From NCBI RefSeq assembly GCF_014218275.1, contig NZ_AP023213.1:4336954-4400953 (forward strand): a stretch of 64,000 nucleotides of DNA, read 5' to 3'. Source of the stretch: Citrifermentans bremense (lineage in GTDB: Bacteria; Desulfobacterota; Desulfuromonadia; Geobacterales; Geobacteraceae). A program made the translations under genes and the position numbers. Under the pieces are notes generated by a model that was not told the origin of the DNA, did no database searches, and saw nothing but the letters and a program-made list of their open reading frames with translations. Each line of letters begins with the position of its first letter. Position 1 is the first letter of the stretch. Shown here piece after piece: positions 29,304 to 37,832 of this stretch.

Positions 29304-31148
29304 ATGATTACTCAGGCGATGATCGAGAATTTCCCCTCCTCCCCCGGCGTCTACCTCATGAAAAACGCCGAAGGCACCATCATCTACGTCGGCAAGGCGC
29401 GCAACCTCAAGAAAAGGGTTAGATCCTACGCCGGCGACACCCGCGACTCCCGCGTCCACATCCGCTTCATGGTGCAACTGGTCCGCTCCGTCGACTACCT
29501 GGTCACCGACACGGAGAAGGAAGCGCTCATCCTCGAAAACACCCTCATCAAGCAGCACCGCCCCAAGTACAACATCAACCTGCGCGACGACAAGACCTAC
29601 TTCTCGCTGCGCATGGACATGAAGGAAGAGTTCCCGCGCCTCTCCATCGTGCGCAAGATCCCTTCCGACGGCGCGCGCTACTTCGGCCCCTACGCCTCGG
29701 CTACCTCCGCCAAGGAGGTGCTGAAGCAGCTCTACAAGATGTTCCCGCTGCGTCACTACCCCATCGCCACCTGTATGGCGAGAAAGCGCCCCTGCCTGTA
29801 CCACCAGATCAAGCAGTGCTCCGCCCCTTGCTGCGGCCTCATCTCCGCCGAGGAGTACGCTGCGCTGGCCCAGGGTGCTGCCCTCTTCCTTGAGGGAAAG
29901 AACACCGAAGTGGCGCGGCTGTACCGGGCCAAGATGAACCAGGCCTCCGAGCAGATGCGCTATGAGGACGCGGCCCGCTACCGGGACCTCTTGCGCGCCA
30001 TCGAGGTGACGGTCGAGCGGCAGAAGATGGTGGCACAAAGCGGCGACAGCGACGTCTTCGGGGTGCACCGCGAGGCGGACCGGATGCAGATCGCCCTTTT
30101 GCACATCCGCGGCGGTACGCTCACCGGCGGGCGGAGCTTCCTCTTCGATTGGGAGCTGGAGACCGAGGAGGGGCTTGCCTCCTTCCTGAACGAGTACTAC
30201 GACCTGGACGCGCCTATCCCGCCGCAGGTGCTGATACCGGTTCCCATCGCCGAGCCCTCAGCGCTTGAGGAGCTCCTCTCCGAGAAGGCCGGGAAAAAGG
30301 TCACCATCGCGGTGCCGCAGCGCGGCCCGAAGCTGGAGATGGTGAAGCTCGCCGGGAAGAACGCAGAGACGGCGGCAAAGGAGCGCCTGGCTCGGGAAAG
30401 CTCCTCCGCGACGCTCTTGACCGAGCTGGCCGAGAAGCTGAACCTCCCCTGCCCCCCGAGGAGGATCGAGTGCTACGACATATCGAACATCCAGGGGGAG
30501 ATGGCGGTGGGGAGCCGGGTGGTCTTCATCGACGGCAGGGCCGACAAGTCCCTGTACCGGCGCTACCGGATCAAGGGTGTGCTGCAGTCGGACGACTTCG
30601 CCATGATGCGCGAGGTCCTTTCGCGCAGGTTCAAGGCCGAAAGCACCGAAGATAAGCCGGACCTGATCGTGGTCGACGGCGGCCTGGGGCAGCTGGGCGT
30701 CTTGAACGCGGTACTCGACGAGCTCGAGGTAACCGGGGTCGAGGCGGCCGGCCTCGCCAAGAGCCGCGTGGCCCGTGACATGGAGAGCGAGGAGATCGAG
30801 CGCAGCGACGAGCGCGTGTTCCGCCCCGGGCGCAAGAACGCGATCGCGCTCAGGCAGAGTTCCGCGCCGCTACTGCTGCTGGTGCGCATCAGGGACGAGG
30901 CGCACCGCTTCGCCGTCACCTACCACAAGGAGGTGCGCAGCAAGGTCTTGACGGGATCGGAACTGGACGGGGTTCCCGGCATCGGCGAGAAGCGGAAGAA
31001 GGCGCTCTTGAAGCACTTCGGGAGTCTCAAGCGGGTGAAGGAAGCGACGCTCGAGGAGCTGAAGAGCGCGCCGGGGATGACGGAAACTGCGGCGAGGGCG
31101 TTGGTGGAGCGTCTGCATGGCAGCCCCCTCCCCCTGGGGAGGGAGTAA
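29304..31148 (+). CDS. uvrC: excinuclease ABC subunit C
   Basis: The 614-residue nucleotide excision repair endonuclease. It has an N-terminal GIY-YIG domain (SPGVYLMKNAEGTIIYVGKA split over residues 13-34), a UVR motif (EQMRYEDAARYRDLLRAIE), the UvrC-type RNase H-like C-terminal nuclease (ECYDISNIQGEMAVGSRVVF; LIVVDGGLGQL) and terminal HhH motifs (VPGIGEKRKKALLKHFGS). It makes the dual incision with UvrB. A cysteine cluster (CMARKRPCLYHQIKQCSAPC) resembles the 4Fe-4S site described for UvrC. An alternative ATG lies at 29319. Confidence 0.97.
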   Translation: MITQAMIENFPSSPGVYLMKNAEGTIIYVGKARNLKKRVRSYAGDTRDSRVHIRFMVQLVRSVDYLVTDTEKEALILENTLIKQHRPKYNINLRDDKTYFSLRMDMKEEFPRLSIVRKIPSDGARYFGPYASATSAKEVLKQLYKMFPLRHYPIATCMARKRPCLYHQIKQCSAPCCGLISAEEYAALAQGAALFLEGKNTEVARLYRAKMNQASEQMRYEDAARYRDLLRAIEVTVERQKMVAQSGDSDVFGVHREADRMQIALLHIRGGTLTGGRSFLFDWELETEEGLASFLNEYYDLDAPIPPQVLIPVPIAEPSALEELLSEKAGKKVTIAVPQRGPKLEMVKLAGKNAETAAKERLARESSSATLLTELAEKLNLPCPPRRIECYDISNIQGEMAVGSRVVFIDGRADKSLYRRYRIKGVLQSDDFAMMREVLSRRFKAESTEDKPDLIVVDGGLGQLGVLNAVLDELEVTGVEAAGLAKSRVARDMESEEIERSDERVFRPGRKNAIALRQSSAPLLLLVRIRDEAHRFAVTYHKEVRSKVLTGSELDGVPGIGEKRKKALLKHFGSLKRVKEATLEELKSAPGMTETAARALVERLHGSPLPLGRE

Positions 31149-31160
31149 AGGCCGACAAAT

Positions 31161-31197
31161 AAGAAGGGGGCGCCGGATTTACCGGCGCCCCCTTCTT
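31161..31197. terminator. terminator between uvrC and mglA
   Basis: AAGAAGGGGGCGCCGG (31161-31176) is exactly complementary to CCGGCGCCCCCTTCTT (31182-31197), with an ATTTA loop. It separates convergent genes; the T-run is imperfect, so efficiency is uncertain. Confidence 0.75.
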
Positions 31198-31219
31198 CGT
31201 TCATTCTCTCAACCCTCTC

Positions 31220-31807
<588 letters not shown>

Positions 31808-31866
31808 CCGACGTTACCTCTTGTAATTGATGCATCGCATTGATTTCTATTGCTCGAACCCCGTCT

Positions 31867-32358
31867 TTAGCTGAACAGGTTGTCGATGTCGTCGTCGGTG
31901 ATCTCGGCGAAGGGGAACTCGCTTTCGCCGCTTTTCTCTTTTTCCTCGCTTTTTTGCATCAGCCTGCCGAAGATCGCCGAGAGTTCCTCGGAGGCCTTCT
32001 TCACCCTGAGCCGCACCAGTCCCAGGGAGGAGCGGGTGTCGAACAGCACCACGAGAATGACCCTGCCGGCAACGATGGAGATGTGCAGGTTGTCCTTCTC
32101 CCCCTCGTGGAAGAGGATCGAGAATTCCTTTTCGCCGATCAGCTTTGCCAGGCCGCCGGTGGCGGCTATGTTCCCGGCGGTGAGCGAGGCAAGCGAGGTG
32201 GTGTCGAAGCGCTCGGTCTCGCCGCAACCGGTGATGAGCTGGCCGTTTTTGTCCACCAGGAAGATCACCTTGGCGTTGGCTTCCCTGAGAAGCTTTTCGA
32301 TCACAGCGTTTATCTGTTTGAATTCCTCGTCGTACATAATCAACTGAGGATTCGCCAT
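31867..32358 (-). CDS. mglB: MglB-type Roadblock/LC7 protein (GAP for MglA)
   Basis: A 163-residue protein with one Roadblock/LC7 domain (about residues 10-125): NAVIEKLLREANAKVIFLVD, ITGCGETERFDTTSLASLT and SLGLVRLRVKKASEEL. The last 35 residues are acidic and Glu/Lys-rich. In Myxococcus MglB is the GTPase-activating protein of MglA and marks the lagging pole. It is directly upstream of mglA. Confidence 0.9.
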   Translation of the reverse strand: MANPQLIMYDEEFKQINAVIEKLLREANAKVIFLVDKNGQLITGCGETERFDTTSLASLTAGNIAATGGLAKLIGEKEFSILFHEGEKDNLHISIVAGRVILVVLFDTRSSLGLVRLRVKKASEELSAIFGRLMQKSEEKEKSGESEFPFAEITDDDIDNLFS

Positions 32359-32458
32359 GGGTGACTCCTTGGGGGGTGCTGAATTTTTCCGCGAAAGCTA
32401 TTCTATAGCAGAAGCCACCAGCCATTTCAAGGTAATTGACCTTAGCAATAACCGCTTC

Positions 32459-33868
32459 TTACACGCCTGCGATCCGCTTCGCCGCCTCCAGGAGAGAGGC
32501 CACCTTATCCGGTTCCCTCGCCTCGCTGTACAGCCTCAGCACCGGTTCCGTGCCCGAAGGACGGATCAGGAGCCAGGCGCCGTCCTCCAGTATGTACTTG
32601 AATCCGTCGCTGAAATTCGTCGCCGCCACCCGGTACCCGGCTATGGCGCCGACGGTGCCGCCGCGCAGCTTTTCCAAGAGCTGCTGCTTGGCCGGGACAG
32701 CGATAGGAACGTCGATACGGCGGTAGTGGAAGTGCCCGATCTCGTCCATGGTCTCCTCGAGCAGAGCCCTGAGCCCCTTCCCGCTCATGGCCATCGCCTC
32801 CAGAAGCAGGAGCGCCATAAGTACGCCGTCGCGCTCAGGGATGTGCCCCTTTACCCCCAGCCCCCCCGACTCTTCGCCACCCATCAGGATGTCGTGTTCC
32901 AGCATCATCTCGCATATGTGCTTGAACCCGATCGGGGTCTCGAAGAGCTGCAAGCCGTACCTTTCCGCCAGCCGGTCGATCATCTGGGTCGTGGAGACCG
33001 TCTTCACCACCCCTCCCCGCAGCCCTTTCCTCTCGTAGAGGTGACGGAGCAGCACGGTGAAGATCTTGTGCGAAGAGAAGTATTCCCCTTTCTCGTCCAC
33101 CGCGCCGATGCGGTCGGCGTCGCCGTCCAGTGCAAGCCCCACGTCGAAGAAACCGTCGGCGACCACCTGCGACAGCTCACCCAGGTGCTCGCCTATGGGC
33201 TCCGGAGGGTGCCCGCCGAAGGCAGGGTTCTCGCTGCCGTGAATTTCGACCACCCCCGGCAGCAGGCGCGGCAAGAATCCGCACCCCGCGCCGAACATCG
33301 GGTCTGCAACCGTCTTGATGCCGCTGGAGCGGATCAAATCCAGGTCGACGTAGCTCCCAAGCTGGGCCAGATAGGGGGCGCCGGCATCGAAGTAGCGCAC
33401 CTTTCCCGACTCGAGTCCTTCTGCAAGCGTCACCGCCTGCACCTGGCGGCCCTCCGCCAGGTTGCGCGCCACCATCTGCTCCAGGACCCTGGTGGTGCTG
33501 GGCCTTGCCGAGCCGCCGAAAGACTCCTTCACCTTGAAACCGTTGTAGCTCGGGGGGTTGTGGCTGGCGGTGATCATGATCCCGGCGCCGGCCCCCATCT
33601 CGTGGACCGCCCAGGAAACGGCCGGAGTAGGCGTGTAGCTCTCCGAGAGCCTGGTCTCGATGCCGTTTGCCGCTGCGATCCCCGCTACCCTCTCGGCGAA
33701 CTCGCGGGAAAGAAAGCGCCTGTCATATCCGATCACCAACCCTTTTTGCGCAACCTTCTTGTCGTGCAGGTAATCCATGGTGGCCTGCGCCACCACGGAG
33801 AGGTTTTCAAAGGTGAAGGTGTCCGCGATCACGCCGCGCCAACCGTCGGTACCGAATCGGATCTGCAA
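32459..33868 (-). CDS. phosphoglucomutase/phosphomannomutase family enzyme
   Basis: The 469-residue alpha-D-phosphohexomutase has all four active-site loops: the phosphoserine loop ITASHNPPSYNG near residue 100, the metal loop LDGDADRIG near 240, the sugar-binding loop GGEESGG near 325 and the phosphate-binding loop RPSGTEPVLRLY near 440. It interconverts hexose 1- and 6-phosphates for polysaccharide and glycogen metabolism. The exact sugar (glucose, mannose) cannot be fixed by sequence reading. It is upstream of mglBA on the same strand with a 100-base gap. Confidence 0.92.
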   Translation of the reverse strand: MQIRFGTDGWRGVIADTFTFENLSVVAQATMDYLHDKKVAQKGLVIGYDRRFLSREFAERVAGIAAANGIETRLSESYTPTPAVSWAVHEMGAGAGIMITASHNPPSYNGFKVKESFGGSARPSTTRVLEQMVARNLAEGRQVQAVTLAEGLESGKVRYFDAGAPYLAQLGSYVDLDLIRSSGIKTVADPMFGAGCGFLPRLLPGVVEIHGSENPAFGGHPPEPIGEHLGELSQVVADGFFDVGLALDGDADRIGAVDEKGEYFSSHKIFTVLLRHLYERKGLRGGVVKTVSTTQMIDRLAERYGLQLFETPIGFKHICEMMLEHDILMGGEESGGLGVKGHIPERDGVLMALLLLEAMAMSGKGLRALLEETMDEIGHFHYRRIDVPIAVPAKQQLLEKLRGGTVGAIAGYRVAATNFSDGFKYILEDGAWLLIRPSGTEPVLRLYSEAREPDKVASLLEAAKRIAGV

Positions 33869-33961
33869 AGGGGAAATCCTCCAAAAAATTTAATGTTCGG
33901 CATTTTCCACAGCGGCGGGCGCTCTGTCAACCTTTACTTGCGCTAATGCGGCCCGAAGTGG

Positions 33962-33990
33962 TTGACCGCCTGTTGTTATTGGCTTATAAA
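33962..33990 (+). promoter_or_regulatory. sigma-70-like promoter of the cyclophilin gene
   Basis: A -35 box TTGACC (33962-33967) and -10 box TATAAA (33985-33990) are separated by 17 bases. The gene starts at 34026, preceded by AGGGAGGAA. Confidence 0.7.
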
Positions 33991-34025
33991 AGACCGATCG
34001 GATTCTATTTAAAGGGAGGAACTAC

Positions 34026-34604
34026 ATGCTGAAAAGAATCTTGCTGGTAGCGGTCCTGGCACTTTGCTTTGCCTGCAGCGCATTCGCTGCCGAGGCGAAG
34101 AACCCGGTACTGGTCCTGGAGACGAGCCAGGGGAACGTGAAGGTCGAGCTGTTCGAGAAGCAGGCTCCCATCACCGTAAAGAACTTCCTGGAGTACGCCA
34201 AAAGCGGCTTTTACGACGGGACCATCTTCCACAGGGTCATACCCAGCTTCATGATCCAGGGGGGCGGGTTCAACAAGGAGATGATCCCCAAGGCGACCCG
34301 TGCTCCCATCAAGAACGAGGCCAACAACGGCCTGAAGAACGACCGCGGCACGCTCGCGATGGCGCGCACAGGCATGGTCGATTCGGCCACCGCGCAGTTC
34401 TTCATCAACGTGGTTAACAACAACTACCTGAACCACAACCCGGCCGGCGGCGCAGGTTCCTTCGGCTACGCCGTATTCGGCAAGGTCTTGGAAGGGATGG
34501 ACGTGGTCGACAAGATCGCCGGCACCCCGACCGGGGTAGTCAACGGCATGCCGAACGTGCCGGTGACGCCGGTTGTGATCAAGAGCGTAAAGATACTGAA
34601 GTAG
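34026..34604 (+). CDS. exported cyclophilin-type peptidyl-prolyl isomerase
   Basis: The 192-residue precursor has a signal peptide (about 1-22, CFACSAFA) and one complete cyclophilin domain. Catalytic and binding residues are visible in [20 protein letters not shown] (the Arg and Phe of the active site) and the later [18 protein letters not shown]. It should catalyse proline isomerisation of periplasmic proteins. A terminator follows immediately. Confidence 0.94.
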   Translation: MLKRILLVAVLALCFACSAFAAEAKNPVLVLETSQGNVKVELFEKQAPITVKNFLEYAKSGFYDGTIFHRVIPSFMIQGGGFNKEMIPKATRAPIKNEANNGLKNDRGTLAMARTGMVDSATAQFFINVVNNNYLNHNPAGGAGSFGYAVFGKVLEGMDVVDKIAGTPTGVVNGMPNVPVTPVVIKSVKILK

Positions 34605-34605
34605 C

Positions 34606-34634
34606 AAAAAGGGGCGCCTCGCGGCGCCCCTTCT
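34606..34634. terminator. terminator between cyclophilin and resB genes
   Basis: GGGGCGCC (34611-34618) pairs with GGCGCCCC (34623-34630) around a TCGC loop; flanking A and T residues allow both directions. Confidence 0.85.
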
Positions 34635-34640
34635 CATTTC

Positions 34641-35312
34641 TCATCTCCCCTTTCGCTGCGCTAGCAGCATCACGTTTCCCGCCATGAAGAAGAGCGCCCC
34701 CAAAAGCGCCGCCCATGCTCCCGGCTCCCGGTGGATCTCGACGAGAGCCATCGGCATCGGGGCGAGCGCCACCTCTTTGAGGTAGATCCCGTACCCCTGG
34801 TGGAAAATCGGGTGGTTCGGCTGCACCTCAGCGACCTTTCCTTTTACCCGCAACTGCGCCCGGTAGGAACTGAGCATCCCCATCTGCCCCACCTCCCCTG
34901 AGATCCTCTCCACCAGCACCTGGTCGCCGTCCGGGAAGCCGATGGTCCCCCCCTCCGTCAGCTGCATCTGCTGTTTGAAGCCGCCGTAAGAGGAAAAGAG
35001 GTGGGCGATCACCACGAGGAGGAACCCCGCGTGCATCAGGTGGGGCGCTATGCTGCGTCCCTTCTTCCTGAGGGCGTCGATGCTGCAGATAACTGCGTTC
35101 AGGAAGAGGATGGCCAGGAAGATGATGCAGAGCCAGAGCCACCAGGAAAGGGAGAGCGGCGCCCGTTGCAGCCAGAAGAGAAGCGGCATGTCGTTCAGCC
35201 CCGACTCGCTGGCGCGGGTGAAGGAGCCGAGCGCCAGCGTGGCCATGACGCCGGTCATAAGCCACAGGCCGAGGTTGAGCGAGGTAAAACCAGAGTAGAG
35301 AGCTTTCAGCAC
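34641..35312 (-). CDS. ResB-like cytochrome c biogenesis protein
   Basis: A 223-residue membrane protein. Hydrophobic segments lie at about 10-28, 55-73, 88-105 and 200-217; the N-terminal pattern LYSGFTSLNLGLWLM and the HLMHAGFLLVVIAHLFSSYGG segment match the ResB/Ccs1 family, though the protein is shorter than full-length ResB. With CcsA (ResC) it ligates haem to apocytochromes in system II maturation. The ccsA-like gene is 677 bases upstream, separated from it by a repeat-flanked insertion. Confidence 0.8.
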   Translation of the reverse strand: MLKALYSGFTSLNLGLWLMTGVMATLALGSFTRASESGLNDMPLLFWLQRAPLSLSWWLWLCIIFLAILFLNAVICSIDALRKKGRSIAPHLMHAGFLLVVIAHLFSSYGGFKQQMQLTEGGTIGFPDGDQVLVERISGEVGQMGMLSSYRAQLRVKGKVAEVQPNHPIFHQGYGIYLKEVALAPMPMALVEIHREPGAWAALLGALFFMAGNVMLLAQRKGR

Positions 35313-35330
35313 TTGTTACGCTCCAAAAGT

Positions 35331-35443
35331 CAAATGCATCGCACGCGGATTACGCGGATGAAACGGATAAACGCGGATAATACCTAAAGCCTGATGGGTT
35401 AATCCGCCGTTATCCGCGTCATCCGTTAAATCCGTGTGCGACG
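35331..35443. repeat. 113-bp palindromic repeat, left copy flanking the GxxExxY gene
   Basis: The copy starts CAAATGCATCGCACGCGGAT and ends ATCCGTGTGCGACG, and its two halves are imperfect inverted repeats (CGGAT..GCGGATAA against TTATCCGC..ATCCG). It matches 35861-35973 at all but about three positions and in the same orientation. The two copies bracket the nuclease-like gene. Confidence 0.9.
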
Positions 35444-35811
35444 CCGTTGTTGGTAAAAATTATTCTTTTGAATTCCGGCTTTTTTCCGAAGTTCAGAAGC
35501 AATCCTACTTCTTTATTTGAAGCTTTGAGATAGTTTGTCAACTGGGCGCAGTGCTCATTATGTATGGCCTCTGCAGCTTTCAGTTCCAGAACAATTAAAT
35601 CTTGAACCATGACATCGGCAAAATAGTCACCGACCAGCTTGCCGTCGTAGTAAACAGGAATCTGTGTTTGCTGCTTCACCTCGAGCCCTGACTTCATCAG
35701 TTCGATCGCGAGAGCGTTTTCGTATACCTTTTCAAGGAATCCGAAGCCGAGAGTGTTGTAAACCTTGTAAAACGCATTCAGAATCTTGTCAGTGATGCTT
35801 TCGTGAATCAT
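35419..35811 (-). CDS. GxxExxY protein, PD-(D/E)XK nuclease superfamily
   Basis: The 130-residue protein has the family hallmark GFGFLEKVYENALAIEL near residue 22, followed by VPVYYDG-type strand (IPVYYDGKLVGDYFAD) and LIVLELKAAE. These give the Glu, Asp and E-x-K pattern of PD-(D/E)XK nuclease-like folds. Its biological role is not established. Its last 25 bases lie inside the left repeat copy and the gene is bracketed by two 113-bp repeats, so gene plus repeats look like one mobile or duplicated cassette. The codon use (A+T-richer) differs from the flanking ccs genes. Confidence 0.85.
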   Translation of the reverse strand: MIHESITDKILNAFYKVYNTLGFGFLEKVYENALAIELMKSGLEVKQQTQIPVYYDGKLVGDYFADVMVQDLIVLELKAAEAIHNEHCAQLTNYLKASNKEVGLLLNFGKKPEFKRIIFTNNGVAHGFNG

Positions 35812-35860
35812 TTCAACCTCCCATGCAAGAGAAAGTAGAAAAGATTCTACCGTACAAATT

Positions 35861-35973
35861 CAAATGCATCGCACGCGGATTACGCGGATAGAACGGATAA
35901 GCGCGGATAATACCTAAAGCCTGATGGGTTAATCCGCCGTTATCCGCGTCATCCGTTAAATCCGTGTGCGACG
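35861..35973. repeat. 113-bp palindromic repeat, right copy flanking the GxxExxY gene
   Basis: This copy is nearly identical to 35331-35443 and lies 15 bases from the stop of the ccsA-like gene. Both copies fold into a long imperfect hairpin around the central TACCTAAAGCCTGATGGGTT. A diverged solo copy occurs at 54852-54966 and a degenerate one at 57842-57916. Confidence 0.9.
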
Positions 35974-35988
35974 TAGTTGATTTTGCAT

Positions 35989-36708
35989 TTAAAAGCTATG
36001 CGAGCTGCGCATCAGCAAGCTAACACCGAGGTAGGTGAACAGGGTCACGAAGAAGCCCACGATCCCCATCCAGGCAAAGCCGCGATCCCAGGACTGCCCC
36101 TTCAACCGCAGGTGCAGATACAGCGAATAGAAGACCCAGAGGATGGAAGTCCACAGCTCCTTTGCTGTCCAAAGCCAGTAGGTCCCCCAGGCGTAGTACC
36201 CCCAGATCCCCCCTGAGATCATGGAAAGCGAGAAAAAGGTGTACCCCACCAGCGCCGCACGGTACTGCAGGTCCAGCACCTGCCTCTTTCCCTGCACGAG
36301 GAACAGGCCGCCGAAGAGCGCGGCGATGCCGAAGAGGGCGTAGGCGAAGAAGGCGAGCGCCACGTGCAGCTCGAACCAGTAGGTGTCCAGCACGGGGGGA
36401 AGCGGCATGTTGAGCGTGGGGAAAGGGGTCGCCAGGAGCGCGAAGAGACCGGCCAAAAGGCCGGAGCCCCAGGTGACGAAGCGCCCGTTCCCCGCCGCGC
36501 GGGCGTAGAGGAAGGGAAGCGCCATGAGCCCGATGGAGCTGGAGAAGAAGGCAAGGGTGTCCTGCGGCCCGATCAGCGGCAGCCTGCCGAGCGCGAGGCC
36601 CCGCGACCCGAGGTAAACGAGACCGGCGGCAACTGCTGCCAGGAACACGGGACGCCTGAAGGAAGCAAGGTAGAGCACGGCGGAGCTAATCAGCAGCCAT
36701 TTCATCAA
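35989..36708 (-). CDS. ccsA: CcsA/ResC-like cytochrome c assembly protein
   Basis: The 239-residue protein has about eight membrane helices. The haem-handling region is visible as YYAWGTYWLWTAKELWTSILW (about residues 165-185, given here to show the Trp-rich core), flanked by His residues in LHVALAFFAYALFG and SSHSF at the end. The usual WWD motif ends in W-D-P-K-E; here the Asp and Pro positions are Thr and Ala. It works with the ResB-like protein, from which it is separated by the GxxExxY cassette. Confidence 0.85.
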   Translation of the reverse strand: MMKWLLISSAVLYLASFRRPVFLAAVAAGLVYLGSRGLALGRLPLIGPQDTLAFFSSSIGLMALPFLYARAAGNGRFVTWGSGLLAGLFALLATPFPTLNMPLPPVLDTYWFELHVALAFFAYALFGIAALFGGLFLVQGKRQVLDLQYRAALVGYTFFSLSMISGGIWGYYAWGTYWLWTAKELWTSILWVFYSLYLHLRLKGQSWDRGFAWMGIVGFFVTLFTYLGVSLLMRSSHSF

Positions 36709-36732
36709 AGAACCCTCAAACCGTTGGAGGTT

Positions 36733-37239
36733 TTACTTGTAGCTCTTCCTGCGGAAGAGGCCGGTCTTCAGCGAGGCGATCCGGTCCAGGAAGAGCAGGC
36801 CGTCCAGGTGGTCCAGCTCGTGCTGGATGGCGACCGCCTCGAAGCCGGAGGCCTCTATCTCCCGCACGGTCCCGTCGGGCTCGGTGAAGCGCAGCGTGAG
36901 CTCGGTGGCGCGCTCGACGTCGCCGGTGTAATCCGGCACGCTCATGCACCCCTCGCGCATCACGGCGGCGCCGCTTCTGGCCAGGATCTCAGGGTTGATT
37001 ATCAGCATCAGCCCGTGGTTGTTGTCCTTGCCGTGACGGTTCTTGGAAACGTCGATGACACAGACGCGCAGCGACACGCCGATCTGGGGGGAGGCGACCC
37101 CGACGGAGCCGGGCCCGGCATGCATGGTGTCGACCAGGTCATCCACCAGCTGGCGCACCCAGTCGTCGATCTGTTCCACAACCTGGCAGGGGGTCTTCAG
37201 TATCTGGTTCGGGTAGGTAACTATATTTCGTACAGCCAT
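36733..37239 (-). CDS. def: peptide deformylase
   Basis: The 168-residue metalloenzyme removes the formyl group from nascent proteins. The three motifs are present: GSVGVASPQIGV (motif I, with Ser-Pro in place of the common Ala-Thr/Pro), EGCMSVP (motif II with the metal-binding Cys) and AIQHELDHLDG (motif III, HExxH). The start at 37239 gives the standard N-terminus AVRNIVTYPNQIL; an upstream frame start to 37287 adds non-conserved residues. It lies between ccsA and the ACT-domain gene on the same strand. Confidence 0.95.
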   Translation of the reverse strand: MAVRNIVTYPNQILKTPCQVVEQIDDWVRQLVDDLVDTMHAGPGSVGVASPQIGVSLRVCVIDVSKNRHGKDNNHGLMLIINPEILARSGAAVMREGCMSVPDYTGDVERATELTLRFTEPDGTVREIEASGFEAVAIQHELDHLDGLLFLDRIASLKTGLFRRKSYK

Positions 37240-37243
37240 ATCG

Positions 37244-37810
37244 TCAGAGCGAGACCGGTGTGATGAGCCGCACCGAAATCTCCACACTCAACTCCTTTTT
37301 CAGTTTTTCCAGCAGGTTGGTGACGTCTTCCACCGTCATACCGTTGGGAAGGGCCGCTTCGAGTACCAGCACGTAGACCGGGTCGTCCGGCGTCCCGATC
37401 AGCTTGGTGTTCAGGTCGGCGATGCTGACGCCGCGGTCGGCGAGCTCGCGGGTGACACGGTAGACGATGCCCGATTTGTCGCTGCCGTACACGGAGATCA
37501 GGCAAAGCTCCCCCACCGGTCCCTGGTAGCAGACCTCGTCGTCCTTCAGGGGACGGATGAAGGCGGAGAGACCGGTGTTGGCGTTCTTCAGCGCGAAGTC
37601 GGCTTCGAGCTGCTTCTTGGAGAAGGGCTTCTCGTGGGAGACGATCAGGATCATGGCGAACTCGCCTCCCAGCATGGTGCAGCTGGAGTCTTCCACGTTG
37701 CAGCCGAGCTTGTAGAGGACCTCGGAGGCGTCCGCGACGATGCCGGTGCGGTCCTTGCCGATGATGGTCACGGCGAAATGGGCCAGGTTGGGCTTGCGGC
37801 AAAGGTTCAT
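37244..37810 (-). CDS. double-ACT-domain protein (GcvR-like)
   Basis: The 188-residue protein has two ACT domains: the first begins HFAVTIIGKDRTGIVADAS and the second LCLISVYGSDKSGIVYRVT; both contain the Gly-rich ligand loop. The layout matches the glycine cleavage system repressor GcvR and related amino-acid-sensing regulators that act on other proteins rather than on DNA. Start at 37810, preceded by AGAAGGAGAAAC. It ends 4 bases before the def start, implying an operon. Confidence 0.85.
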   Translation of the reverse strand: MNLCRKPNLAHFAVTIIGKDRTGIVADASEVLYKLGCNVEDSSCTMLGGEFAMILIVSHEKPFSKKQLEADFALKNANTGLSAFIRPLKDDEVCYQGPVGELCLISVYGSDKSGIVYRVTRELADRGVSIADLNTKLIGTPDDPVYVLVLEAALPNGMTVEDVTNLLEKLKKELSVEISVRLITPVSL

Positions 37811-37832
37811 TGTTTCTCCTTCTAAATATCCA

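Noticed and set aside
35331-35973. CRISPR array
   Set aside because: Only two repeats of 113 bp with a protein-coding gene between them; spacing and size do not fit CRISPR.
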